Positions 9,288 to 18,318 are shown, numbered from the stretch's first letter. The stretch is 64,000 nt of DNA from CADEDH01 sp963732695 (GCA_963732695.1 CAVTAP010000011.1:33355-97354); one strand, 5' to 3'. Made by a program: numbers and translations. The notes: generated from the sequence alone by a model not told the origin.

Positions 9288-9647
9288 TCAGTCTTCGCCG
9301 TCGTCGTTCTTGACGCCCTGGCGGCCCAGGTTGGGGTTGGCCGTGCGGAAGGCACTCGAGACCTGGTTGATCCCGGCCCGGCCCATCAGGCGGAGGTTGC
9401 GTTCGAGGCCCAGGGCGCTCAGCAACATCACGACGAAGCCGAGGAACGCGAGCACGAAATGGACCTGGAGGGTGGCCACCATCACCACCGCTCCCACGAT
9501 CAGCCCGAGGACCGACCACTTGAGGGAACCGAGGGCGTGCCGGTAGACAGTGGTCTCTCCGACCTCCTTGGCGAGGCGCGGATCACTCTCGTGCAGGTTC
9601 CTCTCGATCTCGGCGAGAATCCGCTGTTCGTCCTCTGACAGTGGCAT
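9288..9647 (-). CDS. DUF3040 domain membrane protein
   Basis: A 119-residue protein with the family N-terminus MPLSEDEQRILAEIERNL, two adjacent membrane helices (about residues 44-82, WSVLGLIVGAVVMVATLQ and VLAFLGFVVMLLSALGL) and a charged C-terminal tail ending in DDGED. DUF3040 proteins are small actinobacterial membrane proteins often found near the division cluster and dinB; their function is not known. AAGGA lies 6 nt upstream of the ATG. It is divergent from the LppM-like gene. Confidence 0.9.
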   Translation of the reverse strand: MPLSEDEQRILAEIERNLHESDPRLAKEVGETTVYRHALGSLKWSVLGLIVGAVVMVATLQVHFVLAFLGFVVMLLSALGLERNLRLMGRAGINQVSSAFRTANPNLGRQGVKNDDGED

Positions 9648-9742
9648 CCGCAGTCCTTCTGACCAGTCCCTGGGTCACCAGTCTCGCGCAACGCCGACGG
9701 AGCGACAACGCGCGTTGGGATAATCCCACCCGGACCGGTCCG

Positions 9743-9754
9743 TAGCCTAGGTGC
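9743..9754 (+). promoter_or_regulatory. Leaderless-type -10 element before the LppM-like gene
   Basis: TAGCCT (9743-9748) is followed by 6 nt and then the ATG at 9755, so transcription is predicted to begin on the start codon. No ribosome binding site is visible. Confidence 0.55.
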
Positions 9755-10747
9755 ATGTCGCTGCGCTTCCGCCTCACCGCCGTCCTCCTGGCCCTCGCCG
9801 CCACCGGCTGTCTCCAGTCGACGGCCACGGTGGTGGTGGCCGAGGACGGCTCGGGAACGGCCGACCTGGAGGTGGCGGTGGACCCCCGATCGGTGCTCGA
9901 CCAGCTCGGGGCCGTTCCCCTGCCGCTGCCGGCCGCCGTGGTGCCGACGGACGTGCCGGGGGTGTGCGCCAGCGTGAGCCAGGCCGTGAGCCTGTCGGTA
10001 CCGCCGGGGGCCACCCATGAGCCGTTCGACGAGGGCGACCGCTGCGGGGAGCGGATCCATCTCACCTTCGCCGACCCGACCCAGCTCACGATCGCCTTCA
10101 ACGCCTTCAGCGGGGCCAACGAGGACGAGATCCTGACCCGCAGCGACGACCGGTGGCTGTTCGACGCCCCGGTGGTGGAGCCGATCGATCTTGCTCCCCG
10201 CCCCGCCTCGGTCCCGCCGGCCGTCATCGACCAGATCCGGGCCCAGCGGACGCTGACCTACGTGGTGACGCTGCCCGGCTCGGCCGTGGGCGACACCACC
10301 GCCGATCGGGTCCAGGGCGGCACGTTCACCTGGGAAATCGCCCCCCAGGACCCCCGGCGCCGCCTGGTGGCGGTCACGGCCACCGGGGCCGGCGGGAGCG
10401 GCAGCGGCCTGCCCCTGCTGCCGCTGGGGGCCGGCGCCGCCGGGCTCGTGGTGCTGGCCGGGCTCGGCCTGGCCTGGCGGGCCCGCCGTCGCCCGCCGAC
10501 GACCGCCGTCCCGTCGGGGCCCATGGCCGTCCCGTCGGGGCCCATGGCCGTCCCGTCGGGGCCGGTGGCCGCCGCCCCGCCGTTCGGCGCCTCCCCCACC
10601 ACTGCGCCCCCCTCGGCCTCGCTCCCGGCGGTCCCGCCATCCCCGGAACCCCGCTGGGACCCCGCACGCGACGCCTGGGTGGCCGATCACCCCGTCGAGG
10701 GCGTGGTGGTCTACGACGAGGCCACCGGCCAGTGGCACCGGGCCTGA
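9755..10747 (+). CDS. LppM-like lipoprotein with C-terminal membrane anchor
   Basis: A 330-residue exported protein. Residues 1-19 form a lipoprotein signal ending in LAATGC, so Cys19 is the predicted lipidated residue. The extracytoplasmic region (about 20-215) has the beta-rich LppM-type pattern beginning with STATVVVAEDGSGTADLEV. A membrane helix (about 224-245) is followed by RARRR and a proline-rich cytoplasmic tail. The tail contains three tandem AVPSGPM/V heptads encoded by 21-bp repeats, and ends in a short WDPARDAWVADHP motif. LppM-domain proteins occur in the mycobacterial envelope; the role here is unknown. Confidence 0.8.
   Translation: MSLRFRLTAVLLALAATGCLQSTATVVVAEDGSGTADLEVAVDPRSVLDQLGAVPLPLPAAVVPTDVPGVCASVSQAVSLSVPPGATHEPFDEGDRCGERIHLTFADPTQLTIAFNAFSGANEDEILTRSDDRWLFDAPVVEPIDLAPRPASVPPAVIDQIRAQRTLTYVVTLPGSAVGDTTADRVQGGTFTWEIAPQDPRRRLVAVTATGAGGSGSGLPLLPLGAGAAGLVVLAGLGLAWRARRRPPTTAVPSGPMAVPSGPMAVPSGPVAAAPPFGASPTTAPPSASLPAVPPSPEPRWDPARDAWVADHPVEGVVVYDEATGQWHRA
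10505..10567 (+). repeat. Three in-frame 21-bp tandem repeats
   Basis: The 21-bp unit beginning GCCGTCCCGTCGGGG is repeated three times (10505-10525, 10526-10546, 10547-10567; the last ends in GTG rather than ATG). It encodes AVPSGPM, AVPSGPM, AVPSGPV in the tail of the LppM-like protein. Copy number can vary by slippage without breaking the frame. Confidence 0.9.
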
Positions 10748-10762
10748 ACGCCACCCAATCCC

Positions 10763-10809
10763 GATCTGGAGTCCTGGGCGTCGCCGGTGACGGCGTCGGA
10801 CACCAGATC
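10763..10809. terminator. Palindromic element between convergent genes (copy 1)
   Basis: The arms are GATCTGG and CCAGATC at the ends, then GTCC/GGAC after one mismatch, then an inner CGTC/GACG. It lies between the LppM-like gene and the convergent dinB and contains the first bases of the dinB stop codon complement. A related element occurs at 35465-35518 in an equivalent setting, suggesting a bidirectional terminator or a dispersed palindromic repeat. Confidence 0.5.
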
Positions 10810-12163
10810 AGGCTGGCTGGTCGGCGTCGGGTCCCCAGGGGCTGCGATCGGGAAGGCGGGGCTGGAGACTCTGGCCGTCGAGCAGGGTGGCGGGGCCGAT
10901 GGCGGCGGCCCCGAAGCGGTCGCGGATCTGGTCGACGGCGGCATTGGCCGCCTCCCAGGCGCCGTCGTCGGGCTCCCGGTCGGGATCGGCCCCGGTCCCA
11001 CCGCCGCTGGCCGCCAGCAGCGCCTCGAAGCTCAGCTGCTCCACCCGCTCCTCGGTGAGCGACGTCGCCCCCACGCCCAGCAGGCGGATCCCGGGGTCGA
11101 GCGACACCCCGTCGAGCAGGCGCCCGGCCACGGCCACGATGGTGGCGGCGCTGTCGGTGGACCGCTCCAGCGTCTCGGCCCGGGTGAGGGTCTGGAACGA
11201 CGGGTAGCGAACCTTGATCGTGACCGTCCGGCCCCGCAGGCCGGCCCGCCGCAGGCGGGCGGCCACCGAGTCGGCCATGCGCACCAGCTCCCGCTGCAGG
11301 TCGGCCCGCTCAGTGAGGTCGCGGGCGAAGGTCTCCTCGTGGCTGACGGACTTGGTGGGCCGGTCGACCTCCACCGGCCGGTCGTCGACCCCATTGGCCA
11401 CGGCGTGGAGGTGCCGGCCGTTGGCGTCGCCCACCGTGGCCACCAGCAACTCCAGCGGCAGGTCGGCCATCTCCCCCACCGTGGTGATCCCGAGCCGGGC
11501 CAGGCGCTCGGCCGTCTTGGGCCCCACCCCCCACATGGCCCGGATCGGTAGCGGGCGCAGGAAGCCTTCCACCTCGCCCGGCCGCACCACGAACACCCCG
11601 TCGCCCGGCTCCACCCTGCGCCCCACGATGCGGGGCTTGGCCGCCTCCGATGCCAGCTTGGCCACCAGCTTGCTCGGAGCCACCCCGATCGAGCAGATCA
11701 GGCCCTCGGCATCGAGGATGGCCCGGCGCAGCTCGTGGGCGATGGTGGTGGCCGGGCCCTCGAGGCGGCGGGCCCCGGTGACGTCGAGGAAGGCCTCGTC
11801 GAGCGAGAGCGGCTCCACCAGCGGGGTCACACCGCGGAACCGGGCCATGACCCGGCGGCTCACCGCGGCGTAGGCGGCATGGTCGGCCGGGAGGAACAGG
11901 GCGTGGGGGCACAGCTGGCGGGCCCGGGCCGAGGGCATGGCGGAACGGATCCCGAACACCCGGGCCTCGTAGGAGGCGGCGGCCACCACCCCCCGATCGC
12001 CGGTGCCGCCCACCACCACCGGCAGGCCCCGCAGCTCCGGCCGGCGCCGCACCTCGACCGACACGAAGAAGGCGTCCATGTCGACGTGCAGGATCGCCCG
12101 GCCCGGGGGCGGGCCGGCCCCGGGTGAGGCACGATCGGGCGGCGGTCCGGGGCCCGTGCTCAC
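10808..12163 (-). CDS. dinB: DNA polymerase IV (Y-family translesion polymerase)
   Basis: A 451-residue Y-family polymerase that copies damaged or mispaired templates. Catalytic acidic residues are in ILHVDMDAFFVSVE (about residues 25-38) and SLDEAFLDVTG (about 123-133); the helix-hairpin-helix region MWGVGPKTAERLARLGITT (about 205-223) and little-finger domain KSVSHEETFARDL follow. No clear C-terminal beta-clamp motif is evident; the tail after residue 400 is variable. The start is the GTG at 12163, which overlaps the TGA of the upstream NUDIX gene (GTGA), so the two are translationally coupled. A longer reading upstream only mirrors the NUDIX gene. No LexA box is seen directly upstream of this operon. 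Confidence 0.95.
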   Translation of the reverse strand: MSTGPGPPPDRASPGAGPPPGRAILHVDMDAFFVSVEVRRRPELRGLPVVVGGTGDRGVVAAASYEARVFGIRSAMPSARARQLCPHALFLPADHAAYAAVSRRVMARFRGVTPLVEPLSLDEAFLDVTGARRLEGPATTIAHELRRAILDAEGLICSIGVAPSKLVAKLASEAAKPRIVGRRVEPGDGVFVVRPGEVEGFLRPLPIRAMWGVGPKTAERLARLGITTVGEMADLPLELLVATVGDANGRHLHAVANGVDDRPVEVDRPTKSVSHEETFARDLTERADLQRELVRMADSVAARLRRAGLRGRTVTIKVRYPSFQTLTRAETLERSTDSAATIVAVAGRLLDGVSLDPGIRLLGVGATSLTEERVEQLSFEALLAASGGGTGADPDREPDDGAWEAANAAVDQIRDRFGAAAIGPATLLDGQSLQPRLPDRSPWGPDADQPA

Positions 12164-12693
12164 CCCAGGCGGTCGATGCGGCGGGGCTGCCCCCGCCCAC
12201 CGGTCATGTGATAGCGGAAGGTGCGGCCGTCGTCGACCCCCTCCTGGAGGTGGGCCAGGAGCGGCTCGACCACCCAGGGCTGGGCCGACTCCAGCCGGTC
12301 GGCCACCGCCCCCCGCTCCACGTAGTGGGCGTCGATCACGATGCCGTCGGGGTCGTCGACGGCGAGGAGGCCCTCCACCGCCAGGCCGAGGTGGGCCTCC
12401 ACCCGGAGCATGAAGCCGGCGTCGGGGGCCAGCACCTCCACCCGGTACAGCGGCCCGGCCCATTCGGTGACCCGCAGGCCCGTCTCCTCCTCGACCTCGC
12501 GGGTGAGGCCCTCCACCGCGCTCTCGCCCGGGTCGACCACGCCCCCCGGGGTGGTCCACTCGATCGCCCCGCCCTGACGCAGGTTCTTCACCAGGAGCAC
12601 CGAGTCGTCGACGATGATCACACCCCCGGCCACGAACCAGTGGCGCAGCCCGTCGTCGGACACCGGTGGGGTGTAGCGGTTCTCGGCGCTCAT
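12160..12693 (-). CDS. NUDIX hydrolase
   Basis: A 177-residue protein with a complete NUDIX box, GGVVDPGESAVEGLTREVEE followed by ETGL (about residues 51-74), which binds Mg2+ and cleaves nucleoside-diphosphate-linked substrates. Its coupling to dinB suggests a nucleotide-pool sanitising or repair-related role, but the substrate cannot be read from sequence. ATG 12693 gives MSAENRYTPPV, a clean N-terminus; the in-frame extension upstream is glycine/arginine-rich and lies over the divergent gene's leader. CAGAAT six bases upstream could act as a leaderless -10. Confidence 0.88.
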   Translation of the reverse strand: MSAENRYTPPVSDDGLRHWFVAGGVIIVDDSVLLVKNLRQGGAIEWTTPGGVVDPGESAVEGLTREVEEETGLRVTEWAGPLYRVEVLAPDAGFMLRVEAHLGLAVEGLLAVDDPDGIVIDAHYVERGAVADRLESAQPWVVEPLLAHLQEGVDDGRTFRYHMTGGRGQPRRIDRLG

Positions 12694-12826
12694 GACCCCA
12701 TTCTGGCCGATGGCGGGCCGTCCCGGCCCGTCCGACCTGCCCTCGCCCGGGTTACCGTGGGTCTCGGCGGAAGCGGGCGCCGGGCCCGCCTCCCCATCCA
12801 GCCGCCCCCCGGCCCGAGCGCGGACC

Positions 12827-13363
12827 ATGACCGATCCCGACCCACAGTCGAGCCCTTCCTCTCCGTCGGCCAACGGCCACCACGACGACGCCGCCCTGGT
12901 CGGTCCCGTGGGGGCCGACGGGCCGGCCCCCCGCCCTCTCCACCCGGCCGACAGCCCGGTGCCGTTCCGGGATCTCCGTATCCCGGTGCCCTCCCGGGCC
13001 GCTCCCCCCCTGGGGGCCCGGGTCGCAGCCTTCGCCGGGATCCTGGTGGGCGGCCTCCTGGGCGGGCTGATCGGCTACGGCACGGCCGACCTGATGTCGG
13101 GCGGATCCGCCGGCTGGGCTGTGCTGGGCCTCCTGGTGGGGGCACTGGCCGGCGCCATCGGCGTGGGCATCGTGGCCGGCCTCACGCTGCGGGCCATGAA
13201 CGAGTGGAAGGCCACGGCCCACCCCGAGGACACCCGCCGCTCGGGCGGCAAACGGGCTGCCCAGCGGCCGGGAACGGGTGGCGCCGACGACGACTTCAAG
13301 CTCCGTCCCCACCTCCGGGGCACGCCCACGTCGGGCACCGGGGCCGACCCCGAGCGTGGCTGA
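12827..13363 (+). CDS. Two-helix membrane protein of unknown function
   Basis: A 178-residue protein with a disordered Ser/Pro-rich N-terminus (about 1-60), two glycine-rich membrane helices (VAAFAGILVGGLLGGLIGYG and WAVLGLLVGALAGAIGVGIV, about residues 64-120), and a basic tail. Glycine-zipper packing is likely. No known domain is recognised. Its last 8 bases overlap the start of the inositol-phosphatase-like gene, indicating an operon. Confidence 0.6.
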   Translation: MTDPDPQSSPSSPSANGHHDDAALVGPVGADGPAPRPLHPADSPVPFRDLRIPVPSRAAPPLGARVAAFAGILVGGLLGGLIGYGTADLMSGGSAGWAVLGLLVGALAGAIGVGIVAGLTLRAMNEWKATAHPEDTRRSGGKRAAQRPGTGGADDDFKLRPHLRGTPTSGTGADPERG

Positions 13364-14219
13364 CCGGCCCGCAACCTCCCCACCGGCCTCCGCCCCCGGG
13401 GCCGGCCTGGTGGAGCTGGGCACCCTGGCCGCCCGCCTGGCCCGGGCCGCCGGCGAGCTGGCGCTGGCCGAGGCGGCCGCCGTCCGGGGCGGTGGGGCTG
13501 ACGGCTCCCGGGGCCGGGCCGACACCAAATCGAGCCCCACCGACCTGGTCACGGCGGCCGACCGGGCGGCCGAGTCGCTGATCATCGAGGGCATCCTGGC
13601 CGCCCGCCCCGGTGACGGGATAGCCGGCGAGGAGGGCGGCAGCCGGGCCGGCACGTCGGGTGTGGTCTGGCACATCGATCCGATCGACGGCACCACCAAC
13701 TACGTGTACGGCATCCCCGCCTTCGCCGTGTCGATCGGGGTGGAGACCGAGGGCGAGCTGGTGGCGGGGGCCGTGTTCCACCCCTCCCGGGGCTGCCTCT
13801 ACCACGCCGTGCGGGGCGGAGGGGCCTGGCGTGACGCCGAGCGGCTCCGGTGTTCCCCCCTGGCCGACCTGGCCACGGCGCTGGTGGCCACCGGCTTCGC
13901 CTACCAGCCTCCACGGCGCCGCCACCAGGCCGAGGTGCTGGTGACGGTGTTGCCGCTGATCCGGGACATCCGCCGGTTCGGCTCGGCTGCGCTCGACCTG
14001 TGCTCCGTGGCCAGCGGCGAGGTCGACGCCTACTGGGAGCAGGGCCTCAACCACTGGGACCTGGCCGCCGGCACCGTGATCGCCCGGGAGGCCGGCGCCC
14101 TGGTGGCCAACCTGCGGGGCGGTCCGCCCGATGCCGGCTGCCTCGTGGCCGCCCCACCGGCCCTCTTCCACCCCCTCCGCGACCTCCTGCTCACCGCCGG
14201 AGCCGATCAACCGGCCTGA
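13356..14219 (+). CDS. Inositol monophosphatase family protein
   Basis: A 287-residue member of the Mg2+-dependent phosphatase superfamily (inositol-1-phosphatase, histidinol-phosphatase, fructose-1,6-bisphosphatase-like). Metal-site motifs are present: a Glu in GIAGEEGG (about residue 92), WHIDPIDGTTNYVYG (about 106-120) and the C-terminal NHWDLAAGTVIAREAG (about 230-245). The GTG at 13356 starts inside the upstream gene. The substrate is not decided by sequence; phosphatidylinositol synthesis or histidine synthesis are the common roles in actinobacteria. Confidence 0.9.
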   Translation: MADRPATSPPASAPGAGLVELGTLAARLARAAGELALAEAAAVRGGGADGSRGRADTKSSPTDLVTAADRAAESLIIEGILAARPGDGIAGEEGGSRAGTSGVVWHIDPIDGTTNYVYGIPAFAVSIGVETEGELVAGAVFHPSRGCLYHAVRGGGAWRDAERLRCSPLADLATALVATGFAYQPPRRRHQAEVLVTVLPLIRDIRRFGSAALDLCSVASGEVDAYWEQGLNHWDLAAGTVIAREAGALVANLRGGPPDAGCLVAAPPALFHPLRDLLLTAGADQPA

Positions 14220-14273
14220 GCGAATTTTGCGTCATGGCACCGATCGTGGCCGGCGATCGGGCACCATGCTGTT

Positions 14274-14957
14274 GTGGGAACGAAGATCCTTACCGTCGAA
14301 GACGACGAGCGCATCCGCCAGGCCGTGACCCTCGCCCTCGAGGAGGAGGGTTGGGACGTGGTGGAGGCGGCCACCGGCGAGCGGGCGTTGGAGACCTTCA
14401 CCGCCTCCCCGGCCGACGTGGTGCTGATCGACATCATGCTCCCCGGCATCGACGGGTTCGAGGTGTGCCGTTCGATCCGCCGCACCAGTGACGTGCCCAT
14501 CATCATGGTCACCGCCCGATCCGACACCCACGACGTGGTGGCCGGTCTGGAGGCCGGGGCCGACGACTACCTGACCAAGCCCTTCGCCCCCAAGGAGCTG
14601 TCGGCCCGCATCCGGGCCATGCTCCGCCGGGTCCGGGCCCACGAGCCGGGCACGCTGGAGCGCACCAAGATCGGGGAGCTGGAGATCAGCCCCGACGAGG
14701 GCATGGTGCTGCGCAACGGCGAGGAGCTCCATCTCACCAAGACCGAGTTCAAGCTGCTGGTGGAGCTGGCGTCCCAGCCGGGCAAGGTGTTCAGCCGCGA
14801 GGTGCTGCTGGAGCGGGTGTGGGGCTACGACTACTTCGGCGACGGCCGCCTGGTCGACGTCCACATCCGGCGCCTGCGCACCAAGGTGGAGGCCGATCCG
14901 GCCAGCCCCCGCTACGTGGTGACGTCCCGGGGGCTCGGCTACAAGCTCCAGCCCTGA
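14274..14957 (+). CDS. mtrA: OmpR-family response regulator, MtrA-like
   Basis: A 227-residue regulator. The receiver domain (1-118) has the acidic pocket VEDDE, the phosphoacceptor Asp in VVLIDIMLPGIDGFEV (about 53), the Thr of MVTARSD and the Lys of TKPF (about 102). The winged-helix DNA-binding domain (about 130-227) ends in RGLGYKLQP. The GTG at 14274 encodes the first residue. Together with the downstream kinase (4-bp gap) and GerMN lipoprotein it forms the conserved mtrA-mtrB-lpqB operon, which in actinobacteria coordinates cell-wall metabolism, division and osmoprotection. Confidence 0.93.
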   Translation: MGTKILTVEDDERIRQAVTLALEEEGWDVVEAATGERALETFTASPADVVLIDIMLPGIDGFEVCRSIRRTSDVPIIMVTARSDTHDVVAGLEAGADDYLTKPFAPKELSARIRAMLRRVRAHEPGTLERTKIGELEISPDEGMVLRNGEELHLTKTEFKLLVELASQPGKVFSREVLLERVWGYDYFGDGRLVDVHIRRLRTKVEADPASPRYVVTSRGLGYKLQP

Positions 14958-14961
14958 GCCG

Positions 14962-16413
14962 GTGAGCCGGCAGCGGTGGTGGCGGGGCCTGCGGGCCCGG
15001 GTGACCGTGGCCTACGCCATCGGCTCGCTGCTGCTGTCGTTCACCGTGGCCGGGGCCACCTTCGCCCTGGCCCGGGCCCAGCTGCTGGAAGCGGCCGAGA
15101 GCCAGCACCGGGAGCAGGCCTACACCAACGCCAAGTCGTTGCGGGCCAACGTCCAGAACGCGCTGGAGGAGGGCGGCAGCACCGACGGCGGCGCCCAGAT
15201 CGACATCAACGCCTTCCTCACCAACCTGTCGCGGTTCAACGGCAGCCAGCAGGCCCTCCTGCTCGACGACGGCACGTGGTATTCGCCGTTCACCATCAAA
15301 GACCAGCTCCAGGGCTACCCCCAGCTGGTCGACGGCACCCGCACGTGGAGCGTCGCCGACATGCGGATCGACGTCGCCGGCACGGTCAGCTACGCCGTGG
15401 GCATCCGCCTCGACTCGATCAACGCCACCTACTTCGAGGTCCGGTCGCTGGCCGACCTGGAGAGCACGCTGAGCTCCCTGCGGGCCATCCTGATCGGCGT
15501 GGCCACCCTGGCCAGCGGGGCCGGGGCGGCGTTCGGCTACTACTCGGCCCGGCGGGCCCTCACGCCACTGAGCCGCATCTCCACCGCCGCCAGCGCCATC
15601 GCCGACGGCGACTTCACCATGAAGCTCGACCTGGAGGACGACCGCGACCTGGCGCTGCTCGGCAGCGCGTTCAACAACATGGTGGATGCCGTGGGTCAAC
15701 GGATCGAGCGGGAGCGGCAGTTCACCTCCGATGTGAGCCACGAGCTGCGGTCACCCCTCATGACCCTCACCGCCTCGGTGGAGGTGCTGGAGCGGCGCAA
15801 GGACTCCCTGCCCGACGTGGCCCAACAGGCCGTCGAGCTGCTCAGCCACGACCTCGACCGGTTCCAGCGCCTGGTGCAGGACCTGCTGGAGATCTCCCGC
15901 ATGGAGGCGGGGGCGGTGCAGCTCCAGATCAGCCAGTTCCTGCTGATCGAGTTCCTCGAGAACGTGATGACCCAGAGCCGCAACCCGGGTCTGCTGATGA
16001 ACTTCTCCCCCGGCGACGAGGATCTGGTGGTCTCCGCCGACAAGCGCCGTCTGGCCCAGGTGATGACGAACCTGATCGAGAACGCCGAGAAGTACGGGGG
16101 CGGCGCCACCGGGATCTCGTACGAGGTGGTGGACGACGACGTGCAGATCGTGGTGGAGGACAACGGCCCCGGTGTGCCGGCCGAGGAGCGGGACCGGATC
16201 TTCGAGCGATTCGCCCGCATGGGCGGGGTGGCCGGCAACCGGTCGGCCGATGCCGGCTTCGGCCTCGGGTTGTCACTGGTGGGTGAGCACGTGCGCCTCC
16301 ACGGCGGCCAGGTGTGGGTGACCGACCGGATCGACGGCCAGCACGGGGCCCGCTTCGTGGTGCAGCTCCCACTGGGCCCCGACCGCGAGCTGCACGAGGA
16401 GATGGCGTCGTGA
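14962..16413 (+). CDS. mtrB: Sensor histidine kinase, MtrB-like
   Basis: A 483-residue membrane kinase. The first membrane helix spans about residues 11-33, an extracytoplasmic sensor domain about 34-165, and the second helix about 170-192, followed by HAMP (about 193-245). The phosphorylated His is in FTSDVSHELRSPLMTL (about 254-269). The ATPase core shows NLIENAEKYGGG, EDNGPGVP and GFGLGLSLV. It should phosphorylate the MtrA-like regulator encoded just upstream. The start is a GTG 4 bp after mtrA; its stop overlaps the lipoprotein start (GTGA). Confidence 0.93.
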   Translation: MSRQRWWRGLRARVTVAYAIGSLLLSFTVAGATFALARAQLLEAAESQHREQAYTNAKSLRANVQNALEEGGSTDGGAQIDINAFLTNLSRFNGSQQALLLDDGTWYSPFTIKDQLQGYPQLVDGTRTWSVADMRIDVAGTVSYAVGIRLDSINATYFEVRSLADLESTLSSLRAILIGVATLASGAGAAFGYYSARRALTPLSRISTAASAIADGDFTMKLDLEDDRDLALLGSAFNNMVDAVGQRIERERQFTSDVSHELRSPLMTLTASVEVLERRKDSLPDVAQQAVELLSHDLDRFQRLVQDLLEISRMEAGAVQLQISQFLLIEFLENVMTQSRNPGLLMNFSPGDEDLVVSADKRRLAQVMTNLIENAEKYGGGATGISYEVVDDDVQIVVEDNGPGVPAEERDRIFERFARMGGVAGNRSADAGFGLGLSLVGEHVRLHGGQVWVTDRIDGQHGARFVVQLPLGPDRELHEEMAS

Positions 16414-17141
16414 GCGGGCGGCTGTCGTTCGCCGCCCGGGCCCAGCTGCTGGCGGTGGCCCTTCTCACCCTGGCCGGCTGCGCCATCGCCGTCGACAGCG
16501 CCCCCCGGCCGGTGGCCAATCTCCCGGAGGATCTGTTCGGCCCCACCACCACCCCCACCGTCGTGCCCGACCAGGCGCCCAACCGCCTGTTCCTCTACTT
16601 CGTGAACGCCTCCAACAACCTGGTTCGGGTCGGCCTCCCCCGCGATGCCCAGGCCACCCCCCAGGAGGCGATCGACGCCCTGGTGGCACCGAGCCAGGAC
16701 GTGCTGGCCGCCGGGCTCACCACCCGGGTCCCGGAACTGGGTTTCACCGCCAACCCGGGGATCGGCGAGGGAGGCGTGCTCACCGTGACCGTCACCGGAT
16801 CCGAGCTGCGGGCCACGGCCGACGCCGACCCGCCGAAGGTGGCGAAGATCTACGCCCAGATCGTGTGCACCGTGTCGGAGCTCGGGGTGAGTGCCTCGGC
16901 GGTGGAGATCAAGGACGAGGAGGGCCAGATCCCGGTGCTCGTGTCGACGGGACTCACCCCCGAGGTCCGCCCGGTGACCCGCTCCGATTTCGCCGATTGC
17001 CACGCCGACCCGACCCCGCCGGCGCTGGTGCCCACCACCACCACCCGCCTCGTCACCACCACCCGGCGGCTCGACCCGCCCAGCGTCACCGAGGCCACCG
17101 TGGCCCCCGGGACCGACACCGCCACCACGGTGATTCCCTGA
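16410..17141 (+). CDS. GerMN-domain lipoprotein, short LpqB-like
   Basis: A 243-residue lipoprotein. The signal peptide ends in LTLAGC (Cys near residue 25). A GerMN-type domain follows (about 60-185; NRLFLYFVNASNNLVRVG to VCTVSELGVSA). The tail is threonine-rich. In other actinobacteria LpqB is about 580 residues with a GerMN domain and a C-terminal beta-propeller and acts on MtrB signalling. Here the propeller is absent, so this is a reduced form of the accessory lipoprotein. Translational overlap with mtrB supports a joint function at the membrane surface. Confidence 0.85.
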   Translation: MSGRLSFAARAQLLAVALLTLAGCAIAVDSAPRPVANLPEDLFGPTTTPTVVPDQAPNRLFLYFVNASNNLVRVGLPRDAQATPQEAIDALVAPSQDVLAAGLTTRVPELGFTANPGIGEGGVLTVTVTGSELRATADADPPKVAKIYAQIVCTVSELGVSASAVEIKDEEGQIPVLVSTGLTPEVRPVTRSDFADCHADPTPPALVPTTTTRLVTTTRRLDPPSVTEATVAPGTDTATTVIP

Positions 17142-17159
17142 CCGTCGGGCGAAGGGCGC

Positions 17160-18188
17160 TCAGGCGAAGAAGTGGCGGGCCGTGTCCCACAGCTCGGCGC
17201 TGATGGGCTTGAGCTTGGCGATGGCGTCCTTCAGGGGCACGAGCACGATGTGGTTGGACTGGAGAGCCACCATGTGACCCCAGGCCTGGTCGTGCACGGC
17301 GTCGATGGCGGCCACCCCGAAGCGGGTGGAGAGCACCCGGTCGAACGCGGTGGGGGTGCCACCCCGCTGTACGTGGCCCAGGATCGTGACCCGGGTGTCG
17401 TAACCGGTCCGCTTCTCGATCTCGCCGGCCACGGTGTTGGCGATCCCGCCCAGGCGGATGTGGCCGTACTCGTCGTACTCGTCGGGCGGGGACGGCAGGG
17501 TGCCGGACCGGGGCTTGGCCCCCTCGGCCACCACCACGATGGAGGCGTAGCGCCCGCTGGAGTGACGCTGGGTCAGGGCGGCGCACACCTCGTCGATGTC
17601 GAACGGGTGCTCGGGAACGAGCGTGATGGTGGCGCCGCCGGCGATCCCGGCCCAGGTGGCGATGTGGCCGACGTGGCGGCCCATGACCTCCACCACCATC
17701 ACCCGGTTGTGGCTCTCGGCCGTGGTGTGGAGGCGGTCGATGGCCTCGGTGGCGATGGTGACCGCGGTGTCGAACCCGAACGTGGTCTCGGTGAGGCTGA
17801 TGTCGTTGTCGATCGTCTTGGGCACACCGACGAAGGGCATGCCCAGACCCACCAGCTCGTTGGCGCACGACAGGCTGCCTTCGCCCCCCACCGTGATCAC
17901 GGCGTCGAGCTGGTTCTTGGCCAGTGTCTCGCGCACCTTCTCGACACCGTCGTCCACCATGAACGGGTTGATCCGGCTGGTGCCGATGATGGTGCCACCC
18001 CGGGGCAGTGTGCCCCGCAACTGCTCGACGTCGAGATCCATGAACTCGTTGTCGATCAGGCCCCGGTAGCCGTCGACGAATCCCAGCACCTCGTCGCCGT
18101 AGAAGCGCACACCCTTGCGCACGACTGCCCGGATGACCGCGTTCAGGCCCGGACAGTCGCCGCCGGCGGTCAGAATCCCGATTCGCAT
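17160..18188 (-). CDS. pfkA: 6-phosphofructokinase
   Basis: A 342-residue PFK converting fructose 6-phosphate to fructose 1,6-bisphosphate. Recognisable motifs are MRIGILTAGGDCPGLNAVIR, VITVGGEGSLSCANEL (about 93-108), the catalytic PKTIDND (about 122-128) and MVVEVMGRHVGHIA (about 165-178). The Gly in GGEGS points to ATP rather than PPi, while the Lys in PKTIDND is typical of the PPi-related clade; this combination is known in actinobacterial ATP-PFKs. ATG 18188 is preceded by AAGGG; a TAGGCT -10 lies about 35-40 bp upstream. It converges on the lipoprotein gene. Confidence 0.93.
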   Translation of the reverse strand: MRIGILTAGGDCPGLNAVIRAVVRKGVRFYGDEVLGFVDGYRGLIDNEFMDLDVEQLRGTLPRGGTIIGTSRINPFMVDDGVEKVRETLAKNQLDAVITVGGEGSLSCANELVGLGMPFVGVPKTIDNDISLTETTFGFDTAVTIATEAIDRLHTTAESHNRVMVVEVMGRHVGHIATWAGIAGGATITLVPEHPFDIDEVCAALTQRHSSGRYASIVVVAEGAKPRSGTLPSPPDEYDEYGHIRLGGIANTVAGEIEKRTGYDTRVTILGHVQRGGTPTAFDRVLSTRFGVAAIDAVHDQAWGHMVALQSNHIVLVPLKDAIAKLKPISAELWDTARHFFA

Positions 18189-18231
18189 GGCGCTGCAACC
18201 CTTCAATGAATCCGAGCGGTACAGCCTAACG

Positions 18232-18248
18232 GGTCCCCTTCGGGGACC
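18232..18248. repeat. Triloop palindrome in the pfkA/glpK intergenic region
   Basis: GGTCCCC-TTC-GGGGACC is a perfect 7-bp stem with a 3-nt loop, just upstream of the pfkA -10 box and between the divergent pfkA and glpK. Similar TTC- or GAA-loop palindromes recur in this window. Confidence 0.6.
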
Positions 18249-18318
18249 TGGAGTTTCGGCTGCGGCGAAACATCCCGACTCTCTTCGCCCGTCCCATCGG
18301 CCACTCGACGCCGGCTCT